Part shown: one piece after another, positions 1 to 12,219 of the stretch
How positions within the stretch are numbered: position 1 is the first letter of the stretch
Layout of the letters: each line of letters starts with the position of its first letter
From: Tanypteryx hageni
Taxonomy: Eukaryota > Arthropoda > Insecta > Odonata > Petaluridae
Direction: 5' to 3'
Length of the DNA stretch: 64,000 bases
Assembly: GCA_028673005.1 (NCBI GenBank)
Contig: CM054116.1
Location: forward strand, 129,495,547-129,559,546
The notes under the pieces: model-generated
The model's input: the letters and a program-made list of their open reading frames with translations, nothing else
What the model was told of the DNA's origin: nothing
Databases searched by the model: none
Made by a program: the position numbers and the translations under genes

Positions 1-65
1 TTTTATTACTTTCTCCATACGTAGTCCCCTGGACACGTTTTGACCATTTTCTCGATGATGTATGG

Positions 66-3000
66 CAGGGGTTCCCAACCTTTTTGTAACCTAGAGCACA
101 TTTTACAATACTGGTGGGGCGGCGGGCACCATCTACTTTTTCAGAGCAAATTTATAGTTGGATATAGTTAATAATACATATAATACATTTAAAAAATATT
201 TAATTCTAACTGTAATTTTAACTGGTAAAACATAAAAAATAATTTTTAAATTCTTATGTTAAATGAATACAAAATTTAGAATGTAAACTTTATTACATTA
301 TATAAAAAAATTTCATAAAAAATATCAATCTCAAAGTCAGTGTGATCTTTGGCATTGCATTTCATTGGCCAGTGCCTCATAATTAGGAGAATACGATGAC
401 ATTCCTGTTCGTGCACAATCATCAAGATGCTCATCAGTGAGTCGAGATCTATACTTTGATTTTATGATATTCATGGTTGAAAACAATGATTCGCAAAGAT
501 ATGTGGAACCGAAAAAACGATTTAATTTTGTATGCTGCTCTTTTTAAGAACGAAACTTTTTTCTGTCCACTAGATTCCAGAAGTTGTCATCTGATATGAG
601 TGATTTTAGCATAATGTCGTTCTGAAGATCCAAAATTTCCAGCTCCAGTTCTTCAGTCCTTGCTTGAACAAGCTCTGAAATGTATGCAGCTATTTCTATT
701 ACATTTACTTGGCAAGTAAAGGGATTGATAAAGAAGAAGACTATTGACTCGATGATAGTAAACTGCTGAAATCTCTTTTCAAACTGTTCTTTAAGTACTT
801 GAAGGTGCTTAACAAATGGTGGCAAGTTAAATTCACTGTCGCCTACCATTTTCTTCATATTTGGAAAATGCACAAGAGATCCCATCTGCAAATGTGATAT
901 CCACAAAGCCAGTTTTGCTTTAAATGAGTTTATAGAGCCTATCATTGTAGCAACATGTTTGTCTTTTCCTTGCAGCTCCAAGTTTAAAGAATTCAATTTT
1001 TCCATGATGTCTGTGAGAAAACTCAAATCCACCAGCCAGCAAGAGTCAGTTAGTTTATCGAAATTCTCATTGTTTGCGTTAAGATACTTTTTTATTTCTT
1101 CAATCAAGCTTAAAAATCTTGTAAGAACTTTACCTTTACTGAGCCAACGTACTTCAGTATGCAGAATAAGATCAGGTTCTTTATCTTCAATATCTTCTAT
1201 TAGGGCCTTGAAAAGTCTGTGGTGCAAAGGGGCTGCTCGAATAGAGTTGATTATTTTGGTAACTATTTTCATAACGTGTCCAAAGGGAAGTATTTTACTG
1301 CACAAAGCTTCCAGATGGATAATACAGTGGTAGGACATGAAGTTTGGAAATGAATGATCTTTCTTGCAGAGGGCAATAAATCCATTGATATTACCAACCA
1401 TTGCTGGTGCCCCATCGGTGGTTATCGCAGATAGCTTGTGTAAAGGCATATCTATCGACATGGCGTATGTTCTGAAGGTATTATAAATATCCGCACCCGT
1501 TGTTTGTCCTTTTATGGGCAATATTTTCAGTAGATCTTCTTTTACAGTGAAGTTACTAAATACCATTCTCACCATAACTGCTAACTGTACTGTGTCTGAT
1601 TCATCTGTTGATTCGTCAAATTGTAAAGAGAACCAGTCACATATTTCCAAGTCATTTTTTAACTGAGTTTAAATATCCGTTGAAATTTCATGTATTCTTC
1701 TTGTGACAGTGTTATTTGACAACTGTAAGTCTTCTACTGCTGACATAATCTCACGTTTGTTAGAAAATCCCTCAAATAAACAATCAGCTGGGGTCAAAAA
1801 TGCTTCTTTTAACAACTCACCATCCTGGAGTGGCTTTTTCTTCTTTGCGAGCATGTGAGAAATTTTGTGAGAAGCAATGGTCGCATTTTTAGATTTTACC
1901 ACATGTCTAGTGAAAACTGACTGTTGGGCAGACAGGTTTAATTTTAGTTCATTTATTCTTTTCGTTCTTATTTCAGAATTAAGTGGATAATTCGTATTAA
2001 AAGTGGGATGAATTGTCTGGAAGTGACGTTCAACATTATGTTTCTTCGGCACTGCAACGATACTGTCGCACAACATACAAACACATTTATCTTTAAAATT
2101 AACGAAACAATACGTTTCCTCCCAGTCAGTGTTGAAATTATATGTTCGTTGTCTTTTACTTGATCCACTCATTTTAGGATTAAAAATCACAATATTTGAA
2201 AAATTGAATACGCTCCTATGACACCTGCAAAAAGGAAAACATTCGCCTCCATCAGTATTCCTTGGCCGGTTCACAAATAGTTCCACATCACTCAACCTCA
2301 GTCATATTCAGCAAAATACCTTCTCACATAAAATCCATCTCATCCATCCAAAATTTCAAGAATAACCTGAAACGGTATCTGCAAAAAAAGCATTTTACAG
2401 CATTGAAGAGTTGATGGAAAGCAGCTGTCATTGTTGTTAAGTCATAGAAGAATCGCCGATGTCGGCCACAGTATTTAAACACACAAAGGTACACAAAAAT
2501 AATATTCACACAAAAATAGAAACTTACGGGGAAATGTTTTAAATATTTAGATGGCGCAGCCACCTTCTTCAGTTCAAAGAATGGAGTTGAGGGTATGGGT
2601 AGGTGGCATTAATGAGGGATGGAAAAGAGGGGAGGGCCGGGGGAGGGGAAGGTAGAAGTGGTTGTGTTACAATGTAACTTTGTAACACTCGTTGAAATGG
2701 CTATTGTGTGTGGAAGCTGTTTAGGAACTGGCAAGGAGGAGGAAGGGGAGGAGGGATTGCAGGAAGCGCGGTTAATGACGTGGTATGATGATGTTTTTCA
2801 TTGGCTGCTCGGGAGAGCCATGCGCAAGAACATACCCTTGTATTCATTGTATAATGGTACTAACTATCCCTGCCACTAATAAATGAAACTCTGTCCTCCG
2901 TAACTTGGTGGTACTTCATCCTCAACAACTTTTATTGAACCGGCAAACTTTTACAAATACCACAGAAAATTTTCTTGGGTTATTTTTAAATCCCCGCCAC

Positions 3001-3150
3001 TACTCAATTCGGCCGCCTACGTGCGTTGCACTGAAGTTCGTCCGCGTTAACTTCGCACAAAAGTTTCGGCTTTCGTTTCGTTGTCGAACAGCGGCGGGCA
3101 CACACAAATTGGTCGACGGGCGCCCTGGTACATAGGGTTGGGAACCACTG
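66..3150 (-). mobile_element. hAT transposon, full length, 8-bp target duplication
   Basis: The ends are inverted: CAGGGGTTCCCAACC at the left and, read on the - strand, CAGTGGTTCCCAACC at the right. The flanking 8 bp are ATGTATGG (58-65) and ATGTATGA (3151-3158), a hAT-type target duplication with one mismatch. The transposase pseudogene lies on the - strand, and its 5' side (about 2.2-3.1 kb) is non-coding. The host site is a copy of repeat family B, so the hAT is younger than that repeat. Confidence 0.88.
337..2172 (-). pseudogene. hAT transposase (ZBED/SCAND3-like), two nonsense codons
   Basis: One continuous reading frame runs from the ATG at 2172 to the TGA at 337-339 and is interrupted only by two in-frame TAA codons, at 1669-1671 and 544-546. 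The N-terminus has a BED-like zinc finger with CVCMLC and HNVERHFQTIH spacing. The centre has the RNase-H-like catalytic start FDESTDESDTVQLAV and the CIIHLEALCSKIL segment. After the second stop the frame resumes with the hAT dimerisation tail FFGSTYLCESLFSTMN. With no frameshifts and only two stops, the copy decayed recently. It cannot make a full transposase unless the stops are read through. Confidence 0.88.
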
Positions 3151-4145
3151 ATGTATGAGATAGCTTTTTGTGGGTGCTCTAACTCAAAAACTATTAATCA
3201 GCTCAATGCAAAATTTTATATTTAACATTTCTATGAAAGTCATAAGAACTGATTAGTTTTTGGTAAAAATCGGTCAATCGTAAGTTGGCGTTTACTCTTG
3301 TCACTTATCCGTTATTTCTCAATATTTGCCTCAATGTTTGATAAATGTAAATTATATTGGAATAAAAGTTGTAGTAAATTTAATTTTATACAACTTTTGT
3401 TTGAAACATTTTTCCATATAATGCATATAATGCATTGTTTAAGAGATATCTTATATTTTTAGCTGCCACCACCACGACACCTACCGACTATTGTTAACAA
3501 TTGACTCTTAGTTACGTCTTAGTAACACTCCTTTTTATTTTCTTAATTGTTGGAGCTTTGTGGCTATATACAATATCAGAAGGCTATGGTTTGAGTTTGT
3601 TCTTTGTAAAGTCTAAAATTTTCTCGCAGTTTCTTAAAATATTTTTTATTATGTAACCTATTTGGAATTTTTAGAAATATTGCAGGTATGGAGAAAGTCA
3701 TGTGGCGGCAACATCAATTTTTTAAAATATTTTCTTTAATATTTGATTAATGTAAAAAGTATTGGAATAAATATTGTAGGAAATTTAATTTTCTACAACC
3801 TTTGTTTGAAACATTTTCCCATTTACCCATTTTCAAAGAAATATTTTTAAAATTATATTTTTAGCTGCTACCACCACGCCACCTACCGCCGGCTATTTTA
3901 AACACTTGACGCTTAGTTACGTCTTAGAAACGCTCCTTTTAATTTTTGTCATTGTTGGTGCTTCGTGGCTATATCCAATATCAGAAGTCTACGGTTTGAG
4001 ATTATTTCTGTTCTTTGTCAAGTCTTTCAATTTTTCTCACAGTACCTTAAAATATTTATTATCATTTAATCTATTTGGAATTTTTATAAATATTACAAGT
4101 ATGGAGAAAGTCATTTGGTGGCCACATCAGATTTTTAAGAGGAGA

Positions 4146-6667
4146 GAATGACGGAAGGAGGGAGAAATGATTTTCATAGCAAACAATGTAAACAACATTC
4201 GTTGCGTTATTTACGATATATATATAATATTATTATATACCTAATAATCTGAAATACTATTTAAAGAGAATAAAAATCGTAATAATGAGCTTAATTTAAT
4301 ATTATTGAAATAGAAACGGCATGAAAATCTGAGGAACGTGCTTAATGTTTTAATAAACAAACCGAGCATGTAAAACTTTTACGGGGTGAAGGATTGTACG
4401 ATAGGTTACGAGAGTTAGATAGAAGAATGCAGGATTTGAGAACGGTTTTAGAAATAGAGAGAGTTAAAAGTTAAAAATTTTAACTCTGTTTTTTATTAAT
4501 TTTAACCCGTCATTTTTGACAGGTAATTGCACTAGTATATATATATATATATTTATTTATTTATTTATTTATTTTTGCTCATACGTCAGTTACTAATTGA
4601 CAACATTGTTTTATTCTTTCGTCCTCGTGATCTTCTTATTCGGCACATTGAAGATTTTGTCGTTTCACTTTTCGTTATTCGGTACCAGTCAATCGGTGTC
4701 AAGTTGGGAAAAATTGGGCGAGTTAATGCTACAAAACTTGTTAATCATCTGTATTCAATACATTAATGGTATTTTAATGAGAGTATGATCGTTTAATCCG
4801 GTCTGAATTGGAAAGAGATCTTTTGTTTTACATGAAAGAAGTGTTCCACATCTGCATAATGGCAGTGGTTGTTGGTGTACCCATTTCTACGGATGTAAAT
4901 TAATATATCCTATCGAATAAATCGTTATGCATATATTTATTTGAGAAAGTATGCATAGTTAATTAATTTTATTGATAAATTCATCTGTATGGTTTGTATA
5001 AAAGTAACGTTTGCGAATGACAACTAAGACGATTCTCAGTATGGTTACACCCTTTTTACTGGTTTCGCACCTCAATGTTTTGAAAGACGTTGAGCAGTGA
5101 TCTCATCTGGTGGAACATTTTGGATGGCGCTTCGTTATCTTCATTGTCTAATTGCTTATTGAAAATTGTTTGATTTTTCATAATTATTCGCTTGTATCTG
5201 TGTTGATTTAATAATTCGTCGTCCGTAAAAATTGTCACGATTACAAATTTGTCCTCGACTTATGTGATTTTTGTTAAAATTTAGTTGTATTTATTTACTA
5301 TGTAAGAGGTTTTTTTTACACGTCTTAATTAAATACACGTTTTCATGTTCCAAGAAATTATTTGGGAGAAATTACATTGTTATTAATTTTTTAAAAGACG
5401 TTTGATAAATATTATATATTTATATGAGCGTAATAACGAATCTTTCAAGAGGTATGACAAAATAAATTGACCTTATTGGATAAGTAGAAGCCGAGATATG
5501 ACGTTGTATCTTTATAGATACACAGAAAAGTTACTGTGTTCACAGTTTTAGTTTTTATTATTTTTAATAATTTTCTAGAATTTTTATAAAATTAAGACAC
5601 ATAATTAGGTTCAACGTAAAATTGACTACGATTGAGCGTGATGATTTTACTTAAACGACAATATCGCCAAAATCACAAAAAATTTGGCAACTGAGCGGGA
5701 TTAGAGGAGCGACAGGGAAAATCAATGGAAAAGAGAGAGATAGCCCATAAGACACCATTCTGTCAACTTAGTTTGGAATGCGCTTTAGACGGATAAAAAT
5801 GGTCTCCTTCCTCATCCAATCCGCTCCCACCTCACTCCCTCGTCCATCCATTCTTCTATCTCCCTCTCTCCATCATAACTCCGCTCTATTTTTGTGGTTC
5901 TCGCCTAGAAGATGAGGTTGAACTCCTAGAAAAAGGAAGCACAAGAAATGAGAGCATTGTGGGCTCCTCTAGAGGAAACTTTAGAACAAGAATTCGTGTA
6001 ATTAGAGCATTTGTTTGAGTGTTGTTTGGATTAAAGTTTGGAAGGGTTTCGCTATTGTGGTTGTGGGATGTGAGTTAAATTAAAAAATAAAACTTGAAAT
6101 TGCACTCTTAATTGAGTTTTCCAGACTTTAATGAAACAGTTTGTCACAGAAATTATCTTTCGGAGGAAAAGATTAAATTATTTAATGTGCTTAATAATCT
6201 ACTGTTTTTTTGTGAATTCAAGGTCTTAGAAGTATATCTCAGGTATAGGTTCATTGTTTTATGAAAATTTTGGTCAAAATAAATTTTAGGTTCATGTAAA
6301 GAATAAAATTTTGTTTATACAGGTTATATTTCAAAATTAAATTTTGGGACCCTATGGTTAATTACAATAAAAAATGAAAATGGAGAAACAACCTTAACCA
6401 TAAAAAGTTTTAAAAAGTACACAAATACACCGGTTTAGGGGTTATATTTCATTAATCTAAAACGATATTTTGACTATGAAATAGGCTTTAATAGTGTGGT
6501 AATATGTAAAACGTAAAAGAAAAACAAGTTATTTCAAGAATTAACAATAAGTAACAGATCATTGCAACAAGTATTCTTGAATGTTTCGCTTTGTATCACG
6601 ATATTTTTCATATGCATAATTTAGATTTATAATTATTAAACTAATAATCACGATCTATTCAAATCAT
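4146..6667. other. AT-rich DNA with no recognised gene
   Basis: I see no convincing coding region. A TA/TTTA microsatellite lies at about 4538-4575. A short open frame on the - strand at 5056-5238 has no recognisable motif. Between 5690 and 5900 there is a GC-richer, pyrimidine-biased patch. A putative start of another transposon-like sequence at 4500 (TTAACCCGTC) has no matching right end. Confidence 0.6.
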
Positions 6668-6747
6668 GGCTTTCATTCTATTTCCACATTACCAAAAAAT
6701 CCCCCTCTTATCCATGAAAACTAGCAATCCGGGATGTCTCTACCAGA

Positions 6748-7290
6748 GTCATAGTCCCCACGCCAGAGCAGCAGGAGAAAGTCCTCCAGTTTCTGAAGGA
6801 AAAGAAGATTGAATACTTTTCACATCCTGCTGAGTATTTCAGAAGAGCGAGACTACTCATTAGATGACTAGCCAGTGATTTCTTCCCAGCTAGGGTAGCC
6901 GCATGGTTGGCAGCACTAGGAATCACGGCTAAGTCGGTCAAGAACATGGTGCAGACGACGGAGGGGTAAAGAGAACAGGATAAGACACGGAAAGTCATTG
7001 CTTTAGTCGAAAAAGCGCCGGCAATCCCTCCCCTTCACAAAATCACCCACATTCAAAACTGCAGGGTAAAGGTGGAGTACTTCAAGGGCGGAGTTGCGCC
7101 GCAGACCGCTATAACTGTTAGAGGTTTGAGCATTCCTCCCTTGGATATAATATGCAAGCACGATGCCATAAATGCGTGGGGGACCACCGATCCCATATAT
7201 GCCCCAATCCACCCACGGCACATAGAGAGTGCTGTAACTGGTGGGGACCACACATCTATCTATAGGCAATGCCCTGCCTATATATAGGCC
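6748..7290 (+). pseudogene. Jockey ORF1 (gag-like) relic
   Basis: One frame reads VIVPTPEQQEKVLQFLKEKK, then EYFSHPAEYFRRARLLIR followed by a TGA (about 6865), then LASDFFPARVAAWLAALGIT, a TAA (about 6967), and CRVKVEYFKGGVAPQ. This is the pattern of insect Jockey ORF1 proteins just before their zinc knuckles. A shifted frame at about 7165-7240 shows the knuckle residues CHKCVGDHRSHICP and then CCNWWGPH. The protein would bind the element RNA in a ribonucleoprotein. Two stops and at least one frameshift make it non-functional. Confidence 0.7.
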
Positions 7291-7755
7291 CAAGACAAGG
7301 CGCTAATGAGCGAAACGACACTCTACAGCGGAAGGCGAATAAGCGGAGGTCTGTGACGATGGCAGCGGCAGTCAAGGGCTCCGCCAAGCTGGTACCCGGC
7401 AAGAACTTGGCGGCAACCGCGGCCAGTACGAGTAAGGTCACTACTCCACCTGACGCTGAGCTACAAAGAAGGGCAGAGGCTGCTATTCCCAGCAGTGTCA
7501 GTGCTGTAAAAATAACCAAACCCCAAAGGGAAATGCCTCCCAAGGGGGCACAACCATAACAACCATCTTCGGCCCAAACGAACCTGGTTACGGAGAATCC
7601 ACAACCTGCACCCAGCGACAGTCCATCCGGCGCAACATAATTAACGGAGCTCGCCCCTCCGGTCTCACAAGACCCCATAGTGTCTATCATCAGGGTGTTG
7701 CGTAAACACATCACCAGCCGCCAGGGATTACTACTTCTGGCATTGCTGGAGGAAA

Positions 7756-10490
7756 TTGTCCTTTCTAAAACCAGCAATGGAGCCACCCCATAGGAGGAGT
7801 TGCTTCTCGATAATGGGATGTAACGCCAACGGCATTTGCCAGCGCGTCGATGAACTCATCCTACTACTTCATGACCATGGTGTCTCGGTCGCTGCCATCG
7901 GCGAGACCAAGCTCACCCCAGATATCACCCTTAAAAAACGGGGCTGGAACATGTTGAGAAAGGACAGGGTAACCGGCGCTGGAGGGGGCGTCGCATTTCT
8001 GGTCTACTCATCATCAGGCTCCATGAGTACCCACTCTCCGATGTGATGCAGCAGGATGCAGTGGCAGCTGACATCCACATGACAAGAAGGAGGCTGCGGG
8101 TGGTGGCGGCGTATTGCCGCCCCCGGTTCCTTCCTGGAGGAAGACGACATCTATACCCTATTCTCCTCTGACAGAGTTCCAACGATTGTGCTTGGCGAAT
8201 TCAACGCCAAGCCAAGCACGGAGCCTGAAACTCTAGAACATCCAATTGGAGGGAGCTTAAGCTCCACCAGCTTGCTTAGGTGGCAGAGGTTACCATTCTG
8301 GGGCCCAGGGTCACAACTTTTGTCCCAGTTCCTGCCTTCCTGGAAAATGATATTGCATGCAATGCCCAGGCGTTCCTGAATCTAAATACCCTGAACGAAT
8401 TGTCGTCAGACCATCTGCTGACCCTCCTTCATTATGGTACCCTCCTGGTGATGCTCCCACCGCCCCAACAAAGAGACTTCGCCAGAGCAAATTGGGATTA
8501 CTATACTATCGCTTTGGCCCTCCCAGTCAGTCCTGAAGACCCAACCACAAAAGAGCAAGCTGATGTCATGGCAGCCCGTGTTGCTGGCATCGTCCAGGCC
8601 GCAATGGAGGGGAACATCCCCTGGAAGTTCATTCCCAGGCTGTTCTCCCGCCTGTTCCCAGAGCGGGTCAGGAGGTTGATAACGCACCGGAACAGCTTCC
8701 GAAGTAGGTGGCAATACCACCTAGCGCCGGATCAGCGCAGCCTCCTCGACGGCCTCAATAGGAGCATCCGTGAGACAATTCGGGAGATCAAGTCAGGTGC
8801 CTAGGAGGAACACCTGGCTGAGGCGTCTCTCGCTAACAATTCCATCTTGCAGGTCTGCAGAAAGTTTCGTGCAACCCAACGGAGAGACCCCCCTCCCAAA
8901 CCACGGTGAGATTTGCCTGCTCCCCCAGAGAGAAGGCAGCAGAGTTCGGGAGACACCTCAACGATACTTTCCAATAAAACCTCTCCACTGTTGACTCGGC
9001 GGACTCCGAAAGGGCTGTAGAGTCAGCCATGGCTGCAATCTTTAGGAGAACCGAGTCAGGTCAGTAGACCTTTCCTCGGATCGGCACTCGAGAGATCGTT
9101 ACCGTGATGTGGAAACCATCCGCGCACCTCTCTACAAGAAATAACGACATCAGCAGCGTCATAATTAGATAGCTACCCATCGCTGCGGTAGAGTACTTTG
9201 CATCGCTATTTAATGGCTGCCAGTAGATCGGGTACTCCCCAGATGAGTGGGAAATTGCGAATATTATCGGCGTATCTAAGGCAAAGAAAGCCGCCGCGAC
9301 TGTCGCCGAGAACTACCGCCCAATTTCACTCCTCAACAACTTCGGGAAAATCTTTGAGCCACTCATCCTTCCAACACTACAGTGGTACTTGATTGTCAGA
9401 AATGTAATCCCTGGAGAGCATTTCGGGTTCCCCCAGCAACACTCCAAAACCCCTCAGCTTGCCAGGCTCGTCGATTTTATTACCGACGGCTTTAACGTCC
9501 AAAACAGGGCGGCAGTTTTTTTTACATCAGCAAGGCGTTCGACAGGGTCTGGCATGCAGCACTTCTTACCAAGAAGCTGTGTTTCGGCTTGCCATGCAAT
9601 CATCCATCTTCTGCGCTCCTACCTGAAGGAAAGGAAAGTCTTGGTGTGCTGGGCAGGGGAGCGATCCGGCTTCCATCCGATTCAGGCGGATGTTCCCCAG
9701 GGATCGGTCTTATGCCCAGTACTATTTAACATCTATATCCAGGACTTTCCCAGGGACCACGAACCCCTAGTCATCGTTGGCCTTTATGCCAACGACGCGG
9801 CCATCCTCGCCAAATCTGCTAGCGAGACAGGCGATGAAATGCCACCAAAGAGGCTCGGAAAAGTGAACGCCTGGTATGCAAGTGGCGGATTGCAGCCAAC
9901 GCCACCAAACTGTCGCTGTCATGTTTCGGGCACGACCCAGGAACCAGCCAGCAGTCGCTCTTACCCTGCCATCCTATGATCCTCCGAAGATAAATACCTC
10001 GGAGTAACCTTTTATAGAGAACTAACCTGGCGCCAACATGTGTCTGGCCTGAGAGAGACAGAAACAGGTGCAGTACGCAGACTCGGCACTATCCTGTGGT
10101 CCAGGGAAATGACCCTGGAAACCAAGGTGAGACTATATAGGGCCTGTGTATTGCCATCCTACGCCTCACCTATCTGGTCCAGGCGCCAACTCACGTCAAG
10201 AACGTTGTCGTAGTGCAAAATAATGCACCACGAGCAATGCTAAGAGTAAACTGGTTGACCTTTGTACGTATGACGGAGCACCACATGGGTCAAGCCGTTA
10301 GAATACGTCCTGCAAAATTAGGGCCAGAGCGTTCTTCGGCAAGACAGCAACATCTACATATCACCTGTTATAGAAGCTCTCACAGACGAGAGTGATGCCC
10401 TGGGACCGCTTCAAGCGCCCAGTGGCATCGATGGGTCAGGAATTCGCTCCACCGCCCAAGTGGCAAAGACCGGCGTACAGCCGTCACCAG
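7756..10490 (+). pseudogene. Jockey ORF2: endonuclease and reverse transcriptase relic
   Basis: The endonuclease start is clear (CNANGICQRVDELILLLHDH then VAAIGETKLTP, 7815-7930). A broken LGEFNAKPS block follows at 8190 and SSDHLLTLL at 8405. RT blocks are DEWEIANII with AENYRPISLLNNFGKIFE (9235-9360), a shifted SKAFDRVWHAALL (9525-9570), and DVPQGSVLCPVLFNIYIQDF (9690-9750). The catalytic YADD is changed to YAND by codon AAC at 9791-9793. A tail with YLGVTFYRELTWRQHV follows from about 9990. Frame changes occur every few hundred bases, so this is a dead copy. Confidence 0.8.
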
Positions 10491-10745
10491 CATAAAACAT
10501 GTCTTCCCAACCTGACCAAATATCAAAATCCGACAGGCTTAAAGCATAAATAGCAGCCTGACAGGAAATGGCCACCAACCACTTCTATCTCCCACACTGC
10601 TCGACTTACTGAGGGAATCCGCGAGATAGTTGTTAATTATTGTTATCTCTGCAAACCTGAGAAAGAAACGGGAGTTGAGGCTGACTAGTACTCGGTGGAC
10701 TACTAATTGTAGTAAGCGTGCGACTGTAGTCGTGGCCTGAGTTTT

Positions 10746-12219
10746 GGCAGAGACACCATCTCGATTGTTAGTGACAAAGAATGGAGGAGATGGAGAGGAA
10801 GGGGGAACCTCATTCTCTATCTCAATTTACATATTCCCTTCCCTTCTCTTCCCTCTTCCTTGCCTTCTCTTCTTTACCTTAGTCCTTGCTTCCTGCTTTT
10901 CTCTATACTGGGACCTCGTAAGTGCCTATCTTGCAAGGCATTTTCTGACTGCATACATTTCGCTCTCGACTGGCAATGGGGATGTAACATAGAGGGAGGG
11001 GCAGCAGGGTATTAATTGTTTATTTTCTCCCGTGAACGCAGTTTTAACTTGACAGGTGTGCATGGATCCTAACTAGCAAAGGATCCTTTATAGTATATGA
11101 CTCTATCATTTGGTCTGTGAAGGCATCATTATGCTAAATGTGACGGGATAGAAATATATTATATAAACAACATTGTTCATTTCCAAGTAACAGAGCAGCT
11201 TAGAATTGATTACCGTTATCTGCAATCCTTTTATTCGCATAAAAAATATCTATTCCAATATTTATTATAATTCTATTATTATATTAAACATTAAGTTTAT
11301 CCTCTTTCTTTTCATATAATTGTTTGGCAATGCAGTACAAATAATTTCCCGATTAGAAAATACTTCATTTTTAGTGCTTTTTATCATTGATGAAAAACAC
11401 TATTATCTTCGTGGTGTCCGTCCGTCCGTACGCATATATCACGGAAGAATTGGCACAACCGATTTCAATCATATTTGGTAGATAGAATCTTCAATTAAAT
11501 ATAGGAACAAAAGTCATATTTCCACCGGATCGACATCGCATGAGTGCCACAACTGCTAAATAACACTTTTCGATAATAGTGAATTTGTAAGGAATTGGCG
11601 GAACCGATTTTAACGAAATCTTGTATGTAGGAGGTTTCCAGCAAAAAAACAAAACGTAATTCTATGATCCGTACAGTGTCGATGTTGTATCTCGATTCTA
11701 ACCTATTGGAAATTTAATTTAAAAACACCCTGTACTTCCTACAACGATAGCAAAATGGCGAAATATAAGTTTCCTGGAATATAATCTTGGACTCTTTCAG
11801 TATATTTTCGATTTTTTGTATCATTACCTATGATCACCTATCCATGTGCAGGATGTCAGTAATAAATTCTAAATAGAAGTGCTAAAAAAACCGAGATGGT
11901 CGCACATTTGAGAGTCATTATAGTAGGTACTAGAATTTTAGGCCGTCAATATGACGGCGAATAAATTGTTATAATTCAATTTTATTAACCCAATCTTATT
12001 ATTCGATTACATTTTATATAATGTAAGCGCTAATTCATTTTTCGAATTACAAAATGCATCAATCAATTATGAGATAAAATGGTTCCTAACATCCATCGAA
12101 CAAGAAAGATTTAGAAATTCAAATTTTTCGTCATCACTTCAAGAAACGTTTTTACAATATCTGTGGATTCTGTTATTACCTGATATGGCCTTTTTTCTTA
12201 TAATTGAGTGACTGAGTTA
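10746..12219. other. Non-coding DNA with dispersed repeat pieces
   Basis: No gene is recognised. A purine-rich then pyrimidine-rich patch at 10780-10880 opens a spurious 82-residue frame. At about 11405-11700 there is a diverged dispersed repeat beginning with GTCCGTCCGTACG, a signature shared with 13650, 15320, 34830 and 50830. The rest is AT-rich and featureless to me. Confidence 0.5.

Larger units (their letters stand above)
1..4145 (+). repeat. Dispersed repeat family B, copy 1, split by a hAT insertion
   Basis: Bases 1-65 and 3151-4145 form one copy of a repeat also present at 45842-46560 and 49990-50660. Shared landmarks are a start resembling TTTACTTTCTCCATA, the phrase GTGGGTGCTCTAACTCAAAA, and a block around GTTACGTCTTAGTAACGCTCC. 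This copy has its distal half duplicated in tandem (about 3360-3700 and 3740-4130). A hAT element has inserted at 66-3150. Open frames inside the copies (such as 3906-4151) are similar between copies but broken in others, so I do not call a protein. Repeat class unknown. Confidence 0.7.
6668..10745 (+). mobile_element. Decayed Jockey-type non-LTR retrotransposon
   Basis: Two successive broken coding blocks are visible: a gag-like protein (6748-7290) and an endonuclease/reverse transcriptase (7756-10490). The order, a zinc-knuckle ORF1 followed by an AP-endonuclease plus RT, and the RT wording (AENYRPISLLN, DVPQGSVL) fit the Jockey superfamily. The GC content is clearly above the AT-rich flanks. 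Exact ends are uncertain: the left edge is where coding similarity begins, and the right edge is the end of a possible 3' UTR. Confidence 0.78.

Noticed and set aside
4495..4525. Possible piggyBac left end (TTAACCCGTC)
   Set aside because: No matching inverted end next to a second TTAA.
7256..7786. 176-residue frame on the - strand
   Set aside because: Antisense of the Jockey ORF1/ORF2 junction; the coding signal is on the + strand.
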